A stretch of DNA of 26,306 bases from JARLFX01 sp036404255 (GCA_036404255.1 DASWOP010000002.1:1-26306); one strand, 5' to 3'; shown: positions 16,308 to 24,641, numbered from the stretch's first letter. Made by a program: numbers and translations. The notes: generated by a model not told the origin, from the sequence alone.

Positions 16308-16940
16308 ATGTCTATGAACCTTGCCTCTGAGCGCAGCTGCCTTAGGACCGCTATACCCGAGATCGCCACCGCTGCACGGTATCTCAACGAAGCGGTCTCC
16401 GCTCATCTAGCGGGAGAAGCCGAGAAAGCTGCGCTGCTGATCAGGCAGTCCGATATGCCCGTCATTCGAGAGTGGGTCGAGTCGATTTGGGGAAAACAAA
16501 GTCCCTATCTCCAATACAGGAAAGTTAAGGATGCCCCTTTGATTTGGGAAAAAGATCAGCGTATTGAACAGCGAATGCCGTCATCCGCAGAGAAGCAGAT
16601 TCTACTTGCCCGCGATTGCTACCGTTGCAGATTCTGTGGCATCCCAGTGGCCCGACCCGAAGTTAGACAAGCACTTCACAAACTCTACCCAGAAGCATTG
16701 CCTTGGGGACACACGAACGCTTCTCAACACGCCGCATTTCAGGCCATATGGGCACAATTCGATCACATCTTGCCTCACGCGAGAGGTGGAGATAACGATC
16801 TTGAAAATATTGTCGTTACCTGCGCTCCGTGTAATTTTGGGCGGATGCAATACACGCTGGCTGAAGTCGGCTTAAGCGACCCGCGTACAAGACAGCCAAT
16901 TCAATCTGATTGGGACGGATTAGAGCGGCTTCTTCGCTAA
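16308..16940 (+). CDS. HNH endonuclease family protein
   Basis: 210 aa; ATG at 16308 or 16314. The N-terminal half is helical with no recognised domain. The HNH/zinc part has C107 and C110 (YRCRFCGIP), the catalytic FDHILPHARGGDNDLENIV block (D152, H153), and C172/C175 in CAPCNFGRM. This is a complete ββα-Me core with a zinc-binding CxxC pair. Such proteins are nucleases of phages, restriction systems and mobile DNA. It stands alone between the transposase unit and a gene fragment, so mobile or defensive origin is likely. Its base composition is visibly lower in GC than the mqn operon. Confidence 0.85.
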   Translation: MSMNLASERSCLRTAIPEIATAARYLNEAVSAHLAGEAEKAALLIRQSDMPVIREWVESIWGKQSPYLQYRKVKDAPLIWEKDQRIEQRMPSSAEKQILLARDCYRCRFCGIPVARPEVRQALHKLYPEALPWGHTNASQHAAFQAIWAQFDHILPHARGGDNDLENIVVTCAPCNFGRMQYTLAEVGLSDPRTRQPIQSDWDGLERLLR

Positions 16941-16965
16941 GCTTGCCAGGTAGCCACATAACATC

Positions 16966-17139
16966 ATGACCTCGATCAACCGCCGCCGTTTTCTCTCTCT
17001 CATCGGAGCAGCAGGTGCAGCCTCCCCCCTCAGCGCGTCCCCCTCGCGCCCCCAGCCAGCTCGTTTGGTTGTGGCATCCCCCTTACCGCAACCATTGATC
17101 TCGATGCGGCCAGAACACTTCACAAAACACTTTAGTTGA
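16966..17139 (+). pseudogene. 5' fragment duplicated from the metallophosphoesterase gene
   Basis: From ATG 16966 it reads MTSINRRRFLSLIGAAGAAS, nearly identical to the Tat leader of the gene at 18850. Nucleotides 16975-17044 align with 18859-18929 almost base for base. One base has been lost in the run after GCGTC (TCCCCCTCGCGC here, TCTCCCCTCGCGC in the full gene). This shifts the frame at about codon 26, after which the product (PQPARLVVASPLPQ...) is unrelated and stops at 17139. The phosphoesterase catalytic domain is absent. Confidence 0.85.
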
Positions 17140-17164
17140 CAAACTAGACAAAATTGTCATACAT
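17136..17164 (+). promoter_or_regulatory. Promoter and likely operator of the TetR gene at 17175
   Basis: TTGACA (17136-17141), a 17-base spacer and ATACAT (17159-17164) make a good sigma-70-type promoter. Between them lies an inverted repeat GACAA-AA-TTGTC (17147-17158), placed where a repressor would block polymerase. This fits autoregulation by the TetR protein encoded just downstream. Confidence 0.65.
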
Positions 17165-17174
17165 TGTCCATATT

Positions 17175-17813
17175 GTGCAAGCAGCAATTCAACAAAGCGA
17201 TAACGATATCGAACAGGTTCGCCCTGATTCCCTCCGCAGAATAGCTATCCTCGATGCGGCGCGGCCTGTCTTTGTGCGTTTCGGCTATCGCAAAACCTCC
17301 ATGGATGATGTAGCGCGAGCAGCCGGGGTCTCGCGGCAAGGGCTCTATCTGCACTTTGCGAACAAAGAAGACCTGTTCCGGGCAGCAGTTCATCACTCCT
17401 TGGGCAATCACATTGCCGCTGCGCGTGCAATCCTCGCAGATACGGCCCGCCCAATCGAATCCAAACTCCTCGCCGCCCTCAACGAATGGGTTGGCCGGTA
17501 TGCACAAATCGCATTAAGCGGAGAGGCTTTTGATCTTATCGAGACCAGTTCTCTTCTGGCCGGTCCCATCATTGCGGATCACCGAAGACAGTTTGAGCAG
17601 GTACTCGCTGACGCGATTGGTTCTTCGCGACCGCTGATGGCCGTCTATTCTCCCGCGGGTCTGTCGGCATTGCAGATCGCGCGAACCCTTCACGCCAGTA
17701 CGCAAGGCTTTGCCAATAAACCCACCTCCCAAGAGGCATTGATAGAAGACCTCACACTCGCGGTCCAGGTACTTTGCGCTCCTCTCCATAGGACCGTCAG
17801 AAAAAATCCCTGA
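17175..17813 (+). CDS. TetR/AcrR-family transcriptional regulator
   Basis: 212 aa if the GTG at 17175 is used. A TTG at 17154 is in frame but lies within the predicted promoter, so it is less likely. With the promoter at 17136-17164 the transcript would start at or near the GTG, implying a leaderless or nearly leaderless message; no ribosome site is visible. The N-terminal domain has the TetR helix-turn-helix (SMDDVARAAGVSRQGLYLHFANKEDLF); the C-terminal ligand domain is unassigned. It probably represses itself through GACAA-AA-TTGTC. It may also control the exported-protein gene 92 bases downstream; that is inference. Confidence 0.88.
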   Translation: MQAAIQQSDNDIEQVRPDSLRRIAILDAARPVFVRFGYRKTSMDDVARAAGVSRQGLYLHFANKEDLFRAAVHHSLGNHIAAARAILADTARPIESKLLAALNEWVGRYAQIALSGEAFDLIETSSLLAGPIIADHRRQFEQVLADAIGSSRPLMAVYSPAGLSALQIARTLHASTQGFANKPTSQEALIEDLTLAVQVLCAPLHRTVRKNP

Positions 17814-17905
17814 TTGCCATTGGTTCTGGCCGTCGCGCTATCTATCGAAGAAAACCCGGCGTGCTTGTGCAGTCCCATGCCCGCCGGAGATGAAGGACAT
17901 CGAAA

Positions 17906-18703
17906 ATGAATAGATTTGCCAAAATAGCCATCACCGGCACATTCGCACTATGGACTACGGCTGCGGTCTTCCCTCAGACACCTCCGTGTTCACCGCCAGA
18001 CAACGATTGCAAACCTGCCAGCGCTCTGCCAGATGCGCCTTCGGCTACGCAGCAGGATCAGGCATCGCAGGCCACAGCGCCGCCAACAGGGGCACTCGGC
18101 GCCGTTCCTCCGGTCTACACTCCAACTCCGCTTACGCTGCGGACTAAGTGGATCTTCTATACGCACGCCACCTTTGGTCCGCCGTCTCTGGTGGGAGCAG
18201 CATTCGGCGCCGGTATCCGTATGGCGAATCCACCGGATCAATACCCCAGGGAGTGGAAAGACGGTGGCGAAGCCTTTGGCCGTTTGTACGGCGATTCCTA
18301 TGCCACGCAGGCTTCCAAGCACACGGCGGAATTTGTCACTCAGGTCCTTCTGCACGAAGACCCACGCTATCGATTCGCGCCGCAGGGCTCAGGCCCAGTT
18401 CGGCGCATTGCCCATGCGGTAGGTTTTACATTTGTTGACAGGACGGATTCAGGAAGGCCCACTCTTGCTGTCTCCAACTTTGCCAGTGCCGCAGCAGGCG
18501 GCTTCGTCGGTATGGCCTATCTGCCTGACGGCTACAACGATGTGACACATGCAGGGCAACGCGCCGCACTCCAATTCAGCATGAACGCAGTATCGAACAT
18601 CGCCCGCGAATTCTCCCCGCAATGGTATCCGCTCGTACGAAAGCTACGCATACCGAAGATTCTTCCTCCCTGGTGGGTTCCAGAACACCGCACGAAACCA
18701 TAG
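17906..18703 (+). CDS. Exported protein of unknown function
   Basis: 265 aa. AAGGA lies 9 bases before the ATG. A signal peptide ends near residue 24 (MNRFAKIAITGTFALWTTAAVFPQ). A Pro/Ala-rich segment with SALPDAPSATQ follows, a style I associate with many exported Acidobacteriota proteins. The rest contains FVTQVLLHEDPRYRF, a Gly/Ala-rich SAAAGGFVGMAYLP stretch and SNIAREFSPQWYP near the end. I recognise no catalytic motif. It probably sits in the periplasm or outer envelope. It follows the TetR gene on the same strand, so shared regulation is possible. Confidence 0.8.
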   Translation: MNRFAKIAITGTFALWTTAAVFPQTPPCSPPDNDCKPASALPDAPSATQQDQASQATAPPTGALGAVPPVYTPTPLTLRTKWIFYTHATFGPPSLVGAAFGAGIRMANPPDQYPREWKDGGEAFGRLYGDSYATQASKHTAEFVTQVLLHEDPRYRFAPQGSGPVRRIAHAVGFTFVDRTDSGRPTLAVSNFASAAAGGFVGMAYLPDGYNDVTHAGQRAALQFSMNAVSNIAREFSPQWYPLVRKLRIPKILPPWWVPEHRTKP

Positions 18704-18849
18704 TGATTTCGTAGCGCTCACACATCCCGGTCGCCGTTCATTTGAACGGCAACTGCTTCAGGTGGCCTCACTCATCGCAAAGAGCGTGATGAGTGGGGCA
18801 TCATCGCTCCATTCACACCCCCGTAACCTAACCTCAATCTACTAACATA

Positions 18850-19794
18850 ATGAACATGATCAACCGCCGCCGTTTCCTCTCTCTCATCGGAGCAGCAGGT
18901 GCAGCCTCCACCCTCAGCGCGTCTCCCCTCGCGCACGCCGCCGTCTCCGCCGCCTCCAAATCGCACGACTTCGACTTCATCTTCTTCACCGATACCCACA
19001 TCCAGCCGGAGCTCAACGCCGACAAGGGTTGCGACATGGCCTTCAAGAAGATGCGCACGCTGAAGGCCGACTTCGCCATTCAGGGCGGCGACCATGTCTA
19101 CGACTCCCTCGGCGTGCCCAAAGAACGCGCCCTCAGCCTCTTCGATCTCTACGGCAAAACCGAGCAGGACATCAGCCTCAAGGTCTACCACACCCTCGGC
19201 AACCACGACTGCGTCGGCGTGTATGCAAAGAGCGGCGTAGCCACCACCGATCCCCTCTTCGGCAAGCGCTACTACGAAGAGCACATCGGCAAGACCTACT
19301 ACAGCTTCGATCACAAGGGCGCGCACTTCATCGTGCTGGACTCCATCGGCATCACGCCTGACCGCGCCTACGAAGGCCGCATCGACGCCGTCCAGCTCCA
19401 GTGGCTCGCCGCCGATCTCGCCGCCCAGTCCGCCGCCACGCCCATCATCGTCAGCGTCCACATCCCGCTCGTCACCGCGTTCGATTCCTACGTGCCCGTG
19501 CCGGCGAAAGTGCCCACCCACCACGGCGAATCCGTCGCCAACTCATCCGAAGTGATCCGTCTCTTTGAAGGCCACAATGTGCTCGGCGTCTTTCAGGGCC
19601 ACACTCACATCAACGAGCGCGTCGAATGGCACGGCGTCCCCTACATCACCAGCGGTGCTGTCAGCGGCAACTGGTGGAAGGGCACCCACATGGGCGCCGC
19701 CGAAGGCTTCACCGTCGCCTCTATCCGCAACGGCAAGCTCACCACCCGCTACGAGACCTACGGCTTCCAGAGCATCGATCCCCACAACACCTAA
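18850..19794 (+). CDS. Tat-exported calcineurin-like metallophosphoesterase
   Basis: 314 aa. The leader has a twin-arginine motif (NRRRFLSLIGAAGAA) and an AHA cleavage site near residue 30, so folded export by Tat is expected. Metal-binding motifs in family order are D48-T-H50, GGDHV (D81), GNHD (N118, H119, D120), a SVHIP histidine and GHTH near residue 250. These define a complete two-metal phosphoesterase core; the substrate is not evident. It is the intact counterpart of the frameshifted fragment at 16966. It is convergent with the phosphodiesterase gene and separated from it by a REP copy. Confidence 0.92.
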   Translation: MNMINRRRFLSLIGAAGAASTLSASPLAHAAVSAASKSHDFDFIFFTDTHIQPELNADKGCDMAFKKMRTLKADFAIQGGDHVYDSLGVPKERALSLFDLYGKTEQDISLKVYHTLGNHDCVGVYAKSGVATTDPLFGKRYYEEHIGKTYYSFDHKGAHFIVLDSIGITPDRAYEGRIDAVQLQWLAADLAAQSAATPIIVSVHIPLVTAFDSYVPVPAKVPTHHGESVANSSEVIRLFEGHNVLGVFQGHTHINERVEWHGVPYITSGAVSGNWWKGTHMGAAEGFTVASIRNGKLTTRYETYGFQSIDPHNT

Positions 19795-19801
19795 AGCACA
19801 A

Positions 19802-19905
19802 GCCCGCATCGGAGACCACCAAAGCGGGTACCTCAGGTCTCATCGGAGACCACCAAAGCGGGTGCCCCGGGTCTCGCATCTGAGACCCGGGATGCAGGTA
19901 CCCAT
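19802..19905. repeat. REP-like palindromic repeat, copy 3 (remote from the transposase)
   Basis: It repeats the head twice in tandem (CATCGGAGACCACCAAAGCG at 19807 and 19841), then has the perfect hairpin CCCGGGTCTC (19866-19875) / GAGACCCGGG (19882-19891) with loop GCATCT, and the GGATGCAGGTACCCAT tail. Unit order matches copy 1 at 15564-15653 across about 90 bases. It lies between two convergent phosphoesterase genes and may also end their transcripts. Confidence 0.85.
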
Positions 19906-19974
19906 CCCGCCCCAGCTCACACCGGAGACCCCAAATCTTCGACCCAGGTTCAGCGACTCACCTTCCCCCAAAAG

Positions 19975-21966
19975 TCACTCACACCGCTTCGCATCCGTCA
20001 CCAGGCAAGCCTTGTCGTAGTACTTCACCCCATCCAGCTCCTGATACTCCAGCACCGTGCTCGCCCCGTTGGATACCGGTGCAGACACCATCGTCTTCAC
20101 CGCCTCCGTCTTCACCGCAGCTCCGCTCGCAAGCGCCTCATGCAGCACGCGCCCCTTCAGCGTGCCCACCGCAGGCATCTCGATGCCGAGGATATGCGCC
20201 AGCGTCGGCACAATATCAATATTGCCCATCGGCGCATCATCCACAAACCCCGTCTTGAAGTCCGGCCCCATCGCGGCCATATTATTCAGCGTCTGCTCGC
20301 GGCCAAATCCGCCATGCATACCCTGGCCCTCCTGCAAGCTCGTATCGGAGATCTGCTTCGCACTCTGCAGATCTCCCGGCGTCGCGTAGAACACCTTGTA
20401 CGTCACCACGATCGCCGGCCGCGGAACCTTGCTCTTGCCCACCAGCCCCACCGCGCTCAGCGGCAGCGCGCCCGGGCAATCGCTCGCCGCGGGGCAGTAG
20501 AAATCATCCACAAAGATGCCTCCCACATAATCCAACTGTGCCAGCGTGGCAATCGTCTGCCGCACTACGTCAACACTCTTACCCGGCGCATAGATCAAAT
20601 CAGATCCGCCGTTCGACGCAACGATCAACTGCGCGTCCGAGCCGTCCACCTTCTTCACCACCTCGCCCAGCAGCGCGCTGCCATTTGCCGGATGCTGCGA
20701 CTTCTCGCCCCCCAGCACGATCTCCGCATACGCAGACGAACCCGTCGTCGCGCGAATCGTCGGATCGAACACCCGCATGTGCTCGCGCACCCCCAGGTCC
20801 ACCGCGAGAAACCCCGTCGGCAGCGTCCCCGCCGGCTGCGGCTTCTCCTTGCCGTTCACCTCATACGTCATCGCGGCAGAAACCTCCGCCGTCTGCGTAC
20901 CATCGCTCGCCAGTTCGCGCCGGCTGATGGTCGCAAACCCATGGTCAGAGGTAATCAGCACATCGGTCGTCGCCTTCACCGCCGGATGCGCGTCCAGCCA
21001 GTCCAGCAACTGTTTCAGGCAGCGGTCGGCAGTCTGCAGCCCGCGCGTCGAAGTCTCCCCGTTGATCCCCGGCGTCAGATTCTGCAGGCTGTCCCCATGG
21101 TTATGCTGCGACCCATCCGGCTCGCGCGACCAGAAGAGCAGCAGCCACGGCTTCTTCTCCGCGGCAAACTTCGGCAGCAGCACCTTCGTCGTCACATCAG
21201 CAAACCACTGCGCCTGCACATTGTTCGCGGCATGCGTTCCCGGCGTCTGCGCATCCCCCGCGAAGCCGTTGTTCCAGATCGAACTCTCCCCATAGCCGTT
21301 GGAGCGCGACGGCGCATCCAGCGCCAGGTCCGCCTTATCCAGCGCCTCGCTGATCTCCGTTGGCAGCAGCAGCCCGCCCGTCTGGCTGGTGGAGTCGTCC
21401 ACGATGATCGCGCCGTTCGTATTCAGCACGCCGAGTTGGTCCCAGCTCAGCGCCTCAATCTGCTGGATCGCCGTCGGCCCCAGCTTACCCACCGAAGCCA
21501 CGTTGAAGCCCTTCTCCCGCGCCACTGAGAGCAGCGTCCGCTCACCCAGGTAGTTGCCGTCGAAGACGCTGTTCATGTTCGCCAGAATCTCGTCGTTCTC
21601 CAGGAACGGAGCGATCGTGCCGTTCACCGCCGTTGGGTCAGGCTTGGCCAGCCACACCCCCGGATAGATCGCGTTACTGTAGTCGCCCGTATCGCCCAGC
21701 CCGTGCCCGGTCGCGATCACCGAAGCATTCGCCGTCGTAAACGTCGGAAACGCAGAGTGACTGTTGCGAAAATCCACGCCAGAAGTACGCACCTTCAGAA
21801 ACGTCGGCATATGCTCCGCGTTCACCGACCCGCGCCGCAAACCATCCGCCACAAAGATGATGACGTTATGGCGCTGCTGCGCCCGGGCAGATGGAGAAGA
21901 AGCGATGGCGGCGAGAGCGAGTCCGGTGACGCACCGGCAGAGAAAGCGGGACGAGAGTATGCGCAT
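19975..21966 (-). CDS. Exported type I phosphodiesterase/nucleotide pyrophosphatase-superfamily protein
   Basis: 663 aa. A signal peptide ends near residue 29 (SSPSARA-QQ). The alkaline-phosphatase-superfamily core follows: D41 in IIFVADGLRRG binds metal; T77 in FPTFTTANASVIATG aligns with the catalytic threonine of the NPP family. REPDGSQHNHGD supplies an Asp and His, and SDHGF an Asp/His pair for the second metal. The family cleaves phosphodiesters or pyrophosphates such as nucleotides; the substrate is not shown by the sequence. Stretches with alternating Gly/Ser/Ala-rich loops fill the rest. No ribosome site is obvious before ATG 21966. It is convergent with the metallophosphoesterase, and the two exported enzymes could share a phosphate-scavenging role (inference). 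Confidence 0.9.
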   Translation of the reverse strand: MRILSSRFLCRCVTGLALAAIASSPSARAQQRHNVIIFVADGLRRGSVNAEHMPTFLKVRTSGVDFRNSHSAFPTFTTANASVIATGHGLGDTGDYSNAIYPGVWLAKPDPTAVNGTIAPFLENDEILANMNSVFDGNYLGERTLLSVAREKGFNVASVGKLGPTAIQQIEALSWDQLGVLNTNGAIIVDDSTSQTGGLLLPTEISEALDKADLALDAPSRSNGYGESSIWNNGFAGDAQTPGTHAANNVQAQWFADVTTKVLLPKFAAEKKPWLLLFWSREPDGSQHNHGDSLQNLTPGINGETSTRGLQTADRCLKQLLDWLDAHPAVKATTDVLITSDHGFATISRRELASDGTQTAEVSAAMTYEVNGKEKPQPAGTLPTGFLAVDLGVREHMRVFDPTIRATTGSSAYAEIVLGGEKSQHPANGSALLGEVVKKVDGSDAQLIVASNGGSDLIYAPGKSVDVVRQTIATLAQLDYVGGIFVDDFYCPAASDCPGALPLSAVGLVGKSKVPRPAIVVTYKVFYATPGDLQSAKQISDTSLQEGQGMHGGFGREQTLNNMAAMGPDFKTGFVDDAPMGNIDIVPTLAHILGIEMPAVGTLKGRVLHEALASGAAVKTEAVKTMVSAPVSNGASTVLEYQELDGVKYYDKACLVTDAKRCE

Positions 21967-22074
21967 TCAAAAATGATACCGCCAGCGCTCCATTGCGCCT
22001 ATGAATGCCCCATGAATGTGCCCGGCTGCATCTGGAAGCCGAGCGGCTGCTGAGCGGCCAGATCGTAAAACCTG

Positions 22075-22737
22075 CTACAGGCAACCTGCCCCAAGAAGGT
22101 TGAGCAGGCATGCTGAAGCCATCCGTGCATGTGCAGTGAGTTCCTTCTCCGTGGGAACATGGATTCCGTGGAGCGCGCCTTCAAAGATCCCGGCACAAAG
22201 CAGTGCGGCAAAAGCATTCGACGCGCCTTCCGGATCTTTTAGCTTCCACTTCTCCGGGCGCCGCCAGCGGATCAGATATTGCGCGAAAACCTGGTTCCGC
22301 TTTCCCACCGCTTCGTCGTGATAACGCCGCGCCAACTCAGGAAAACTGTGCGCGTCCCGTGTCACCACGCGATAGAGGGCCAACTGTTCCTCAGACAGAA
22401 TATGTCGCAGGTAGCCTGCTCCTGCAAGAGGAAGCGCAATCCGTGGCGCTTGATCGAACCATGGATGAGCGTCCGCCGGTGGCCCGGAAGACTGAGCCGC
22501 AAATGCTTCCGGCGCGTTCGAGCATGCGGCCTGCATCACGGCGCTGAACAGGTCGTCTTTATTCTGGAAATGCCGGTAGACCGTCTTGACCGACACTCCC
22601 GCCGCCTCCGCGATTCGGTCCATCGAGGTCTGCGCATAGCCCCCTTCAAGAAAAGAATGCCGTGCAGCCTCCACGATTGCTGTTCGTTTGCGCAGCATCA
22701 GGTCGGCCTTTGGATTGTCCTCTGTCCAGGTCTTCAT
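22075..22737 (-). CDS. TetR/AcrR-family transcriptional regulator
   Basis: 220 aa. The ATG at 22737 has GAGGA just upstream; the open frame continues 40 codons further but those residues cross the operator and are not TetR-like. The helix-turn-helix is at about residues 38-57 (SMDRIAEAAGVSVKTVYRHF), followed by QNKDDLF. The C-terminal half is a helical ligand domain. It is divergent from the flavin oxidoreductase gene and separated from it by a palindromic operator, so it most likely represses that gene and itself, relieved by an electrophilic or aromatic ligand. The ligand is inference. Confidence 0.9.
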   Translation of the reverse strand: MKTWTEDNPKADLMLRKRTAIVEAARHSFLEGGYAQTSMDRIAEAAGVSVKTVYRHFQNKDDLFSAVMQAACSNAPEAFAAQSSGPPADAHPWFDQAPRIALPLAGAGYLRHILSEEQLALYRVVTRDAHSFPELARRYHDEAVGKRNQVFAQYLIRWRRPEKWKLKDPEGASNAFAALLCAGIFEGALHGIHVPTEKELTAHARMASACLLNLLGAGCL

Positions 22738-22782
22738 CTTGTCCTCATCCGGAGAAGCACGCACCCATATCCGTGTGGCCCC

Positions 22783-22839
22783 TTGACACCAGCATACAAC
22801 AACGCATATTGTCGAATACATAAGACAACGATAGTTGTC
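22783..22839 (+). promoter_or_regulatory. Promoter and palindromic operator between TetR and the flavin oxidoreductase
   Basis: TTGACA (22783-22788) and CATATT (22805-22810) read toward the oxidoreductase. Just after lies GACAAC-GATA-GTTGTC (22824-22839), a perfect 6-bp-arm palindrome, with an extra TTGTC half-site at 22809-22813. The position downstream of the -10 is suited to repression. The half-site GACAA/TTGTC is the same as in the operator of the other TetR gene at 17147-17158. Confidence 0.72.
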
Positions 22840-22886
22840 GCATAAGCCCTGAAGCATTTCATCGCACCTCGAAAGGAAAAATCCCG

Positions 22887-24134
22887 ATGACCAGTTCCCT
22901 TGCCGCGCCCCTCACGCTCCCCTGCGGAGCAGTTCTTCCCAATCGGATATGCAAGGCTGCCATGAGCGAGGGTTTGGCCGATGCTGAGAACCATTCCACG
23001 CCCCGTCTTGAGACCTTGTATCGCCGGTGGGCTCACTCCGGCGCCGGCCTGCTGCTCTCCGGCAATGTTCAGGTGGACCGCATGCACCTGGAACGCCCGG
23101 GAAATATTGTTCTGGACGACGACAGTGGAATGGAGCAACTAAAATCGCTGGCAAAGGCCGGTACGGAGGGCGGTGCGCACTTCTGGCTGCAATTGAGCCA
23201 CACCGGCCGTCAGGTTTCCGATAGTATCAATTCCGCACCGTTGGCTCCCTCCTGCGTAGAGGTGGATGTACCCCGCGCCCTTGGAACCTTTGCGCCGCCG
23301 CGGGAGATGACGGAAGCAGATATTGCGAAGGCCATTGCGCAGTTCACCTTCTCGGCGCAGCAAGCCAAAGAGGCGGGCTTTACCGGCATCGAGCTTCACG
23401 CCGCCCACGGCTATCTTCTCTCGCAGTTCCTGAGCCCTTTAACCAATCGCCGCACCGACCGCTGGGGCGGTTCGCTCGAAAACCGCTCGCGCCTGCTGCT
23501 GAACACCATCCAGTCCATACGCGCGGCTGTCGGGCCAGAGTTTCCCATCGGCATTAAGCTCAACTCTTCTGATTTCCAGAAAGGCGGTTTCACCCATGCC
23601 GAGTGCATTGAACTCGTGAAGCTTCTCAACCATTCGACCCTCGATCTGCTGGAGTTATCCGGAGGCTCGCTGGAGCAACCCAAACCCTTCGGCGTGACCT
23701 TCAAGGATCAGGGCGAGGACGCGCCGCGCGAAAGCACGATCCAGCGTGAAGCCTATTTTGTCGAGTTCGCGGGAGCGATCCGCAACATCGCAACCATGCC
23801 CGTCATGGTCACCGGAAATTTTCGAACCGTCTCCGGTATGGCTGCGGCCCTCGAAGCCGGAGAGCTGGACATGATAGCGATCGGCCAGCCGATGATCTCC
23901 GATCCACTCGCGCCCGCAAAGATTCTCAGCGGAGAGGTGGATCGCATCATCGATATTGAAAAGACGCTGAACCCGTTCCACCGTCTGGCGTGGCTCAACT
24001 ATCAGATCGAACGGCTCGCCGGCGGGATGGACCCCGACCTCACCTTGAGCGGCGAAGAAGCAGTAGCGAGGTTCACAAAGATTGAGGAGAAGAATATGTC
24101 AGCTCTTCTCCAGGCCCGCGCAGTGCCAGCGTAA
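22887..24134 (+). CDS. NADH:flavin oxidoreductase, Old Yellow Enzyme family
   Basis: 415 aa with AAAGGA before the ATG. FMN-barrel signatures are LPNRICKAAMSE at the N-terminus, WLQLSHTGRQ (residues 100-109), H171-x-x-H174 in IELHAAHGYLLSQFLSPLTNRRTDRWGGSLENR, and a TGNFRT/IGQPMISDP phosphate-binding region near the C-terminus. The protein is a single barrel without a second iron-sulfur/FAD domain, so it is an OYE-type ene-reductase and not a 2,4-dienoyl-CoA reductase. It reduces activated C=C bonds of enones or related electrophiles with NAD(P)H in the cytoplasm. Control by the divergent TetR gene is the common arrangement for such genes. Confidence 0.95.
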   Translation: MTSSLAAPLTLPCGAVLPNRICKAAMSEGLADAENHSTPRLETLYRRWAHSGAGLLLSGNVQVDRMHLERPGNIVLDDDSGMEQLKSLAKAGTEGGAHFWLQLSHTGRQVSDSINSAPLAPSCVEVDVPRALGTFAPPREMTEADIAKAIAQFTFSAQQAKEAGFTGIELHAAHGYLLSQFLSPLTNRRTDRWGGSLENRSRLLLNTIQSIRAAVGPEFPIGIKLNSSDFQKGGFTHAECIELVKLLNHSTLDLLELSGGSLEQPKPFGVTFKDQGEDAPRESTIQREAYFVEFAGAIRNIATMPVMVTGNFRTVSGMAAALEAGELDMIAIGQPMISDPLAPAKILSGEVDRIIDIEKTLNPFHRLAWLNYQIERLAGGMDPDLTLSGEEAVARFTKIEEKNMSALLQARAVPA

Positions 24135-24333
24135 TCGGGAGGCTTAAAGTCCCAACCTTGTATCAACATAGAAATTTCACAGATGATACCGCTCGCCGCC
24201 GGAGCCGGGCCCCGGCCCCTAATCCTGCCGTGTGACGCCAATCACAGCCCGAACCCACCCTCTCCCCGTACCCTTTCATCAAGAAAGTATTCCGGCGGGA
24301 TGACGTCGTCTCCCCCGGCATTCAGGAGACGAT

Positions 24334-24585
24334 ATGCCCTACGTAATCACCGATGCATGTACCAAAGATTTTCTCTGTGCGGATTCCTGCAGCACCGCCG
24401 CGATTCACCCCACCCAGGACGAGGCCGATGCCGGCACCGTCTCCCAGCTCTTCATCGACCCGGATGCGTGCATCGACTGCGGCAGCTGTGCCGCGGAGTG
24501 CCCCAGCGGAGCCATCTTCACCTCCGACGAACTGCCCGCCGACAAGGCCCACTTCGCCGATCTGAACGCCGCCCACTTCGCATAG
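24334..24585 (+). CDS. Seven-cysteine ferredoxin, probably [3Fe-4S]/[4Fe-4S]
   Basis: 83 aa; AGGAGA precedes the ATG. Exactly seven cysteines: C9, C15, C19, C46, C49, C52, C56. The second motif is a regular CIDCGSCAAECP. The first (CTKDFLCADSCS) has five residues between C9 and C15 and lacks the CP found in many homologs. By analogy with 7Fe ferredoxins, C9, C15 and C56 would bind [3Fe-4S], and C19, C46, C49, C52 [4Fe-4S]; this is inference. It is a soluble electron carrier. It stands in its own transcription unit, about 200 bases after the flavin oxidoreductase, and ends before a strong terminator; a link between the two is not shown. Confidence 0.92.
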   Translation: MPYVITDACTKDFLCADSCSTAAIHPTQDEADAGTVSQLFIDPDACIDCGSCAAECPSGAIFTSDELPADKAHFADLNAAHFA

Positions 24586-24641
24586 CCGCCACCGCATCCT
24601 TCTGCGGCCGGCGGAGTTCTTCCGCTTCTTTCAGACCGCGC

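Noticed and set aside
20140..21528. A 462-codon plus-strand open frame, extremely arginine- and proline-rich
   Set aside because: It is antisense to the phosphodiesterase gene, whose conserved motifs are clear; the frame is open only because of GC-rich codon bias.
24200..24220. GCCGG/CCGGC inverted repeat upstream of the ferredoxin gene
   Set aside because: Short GC-rich palindromes are expected by chance in this composition; no supporting promoter or repeat copy.
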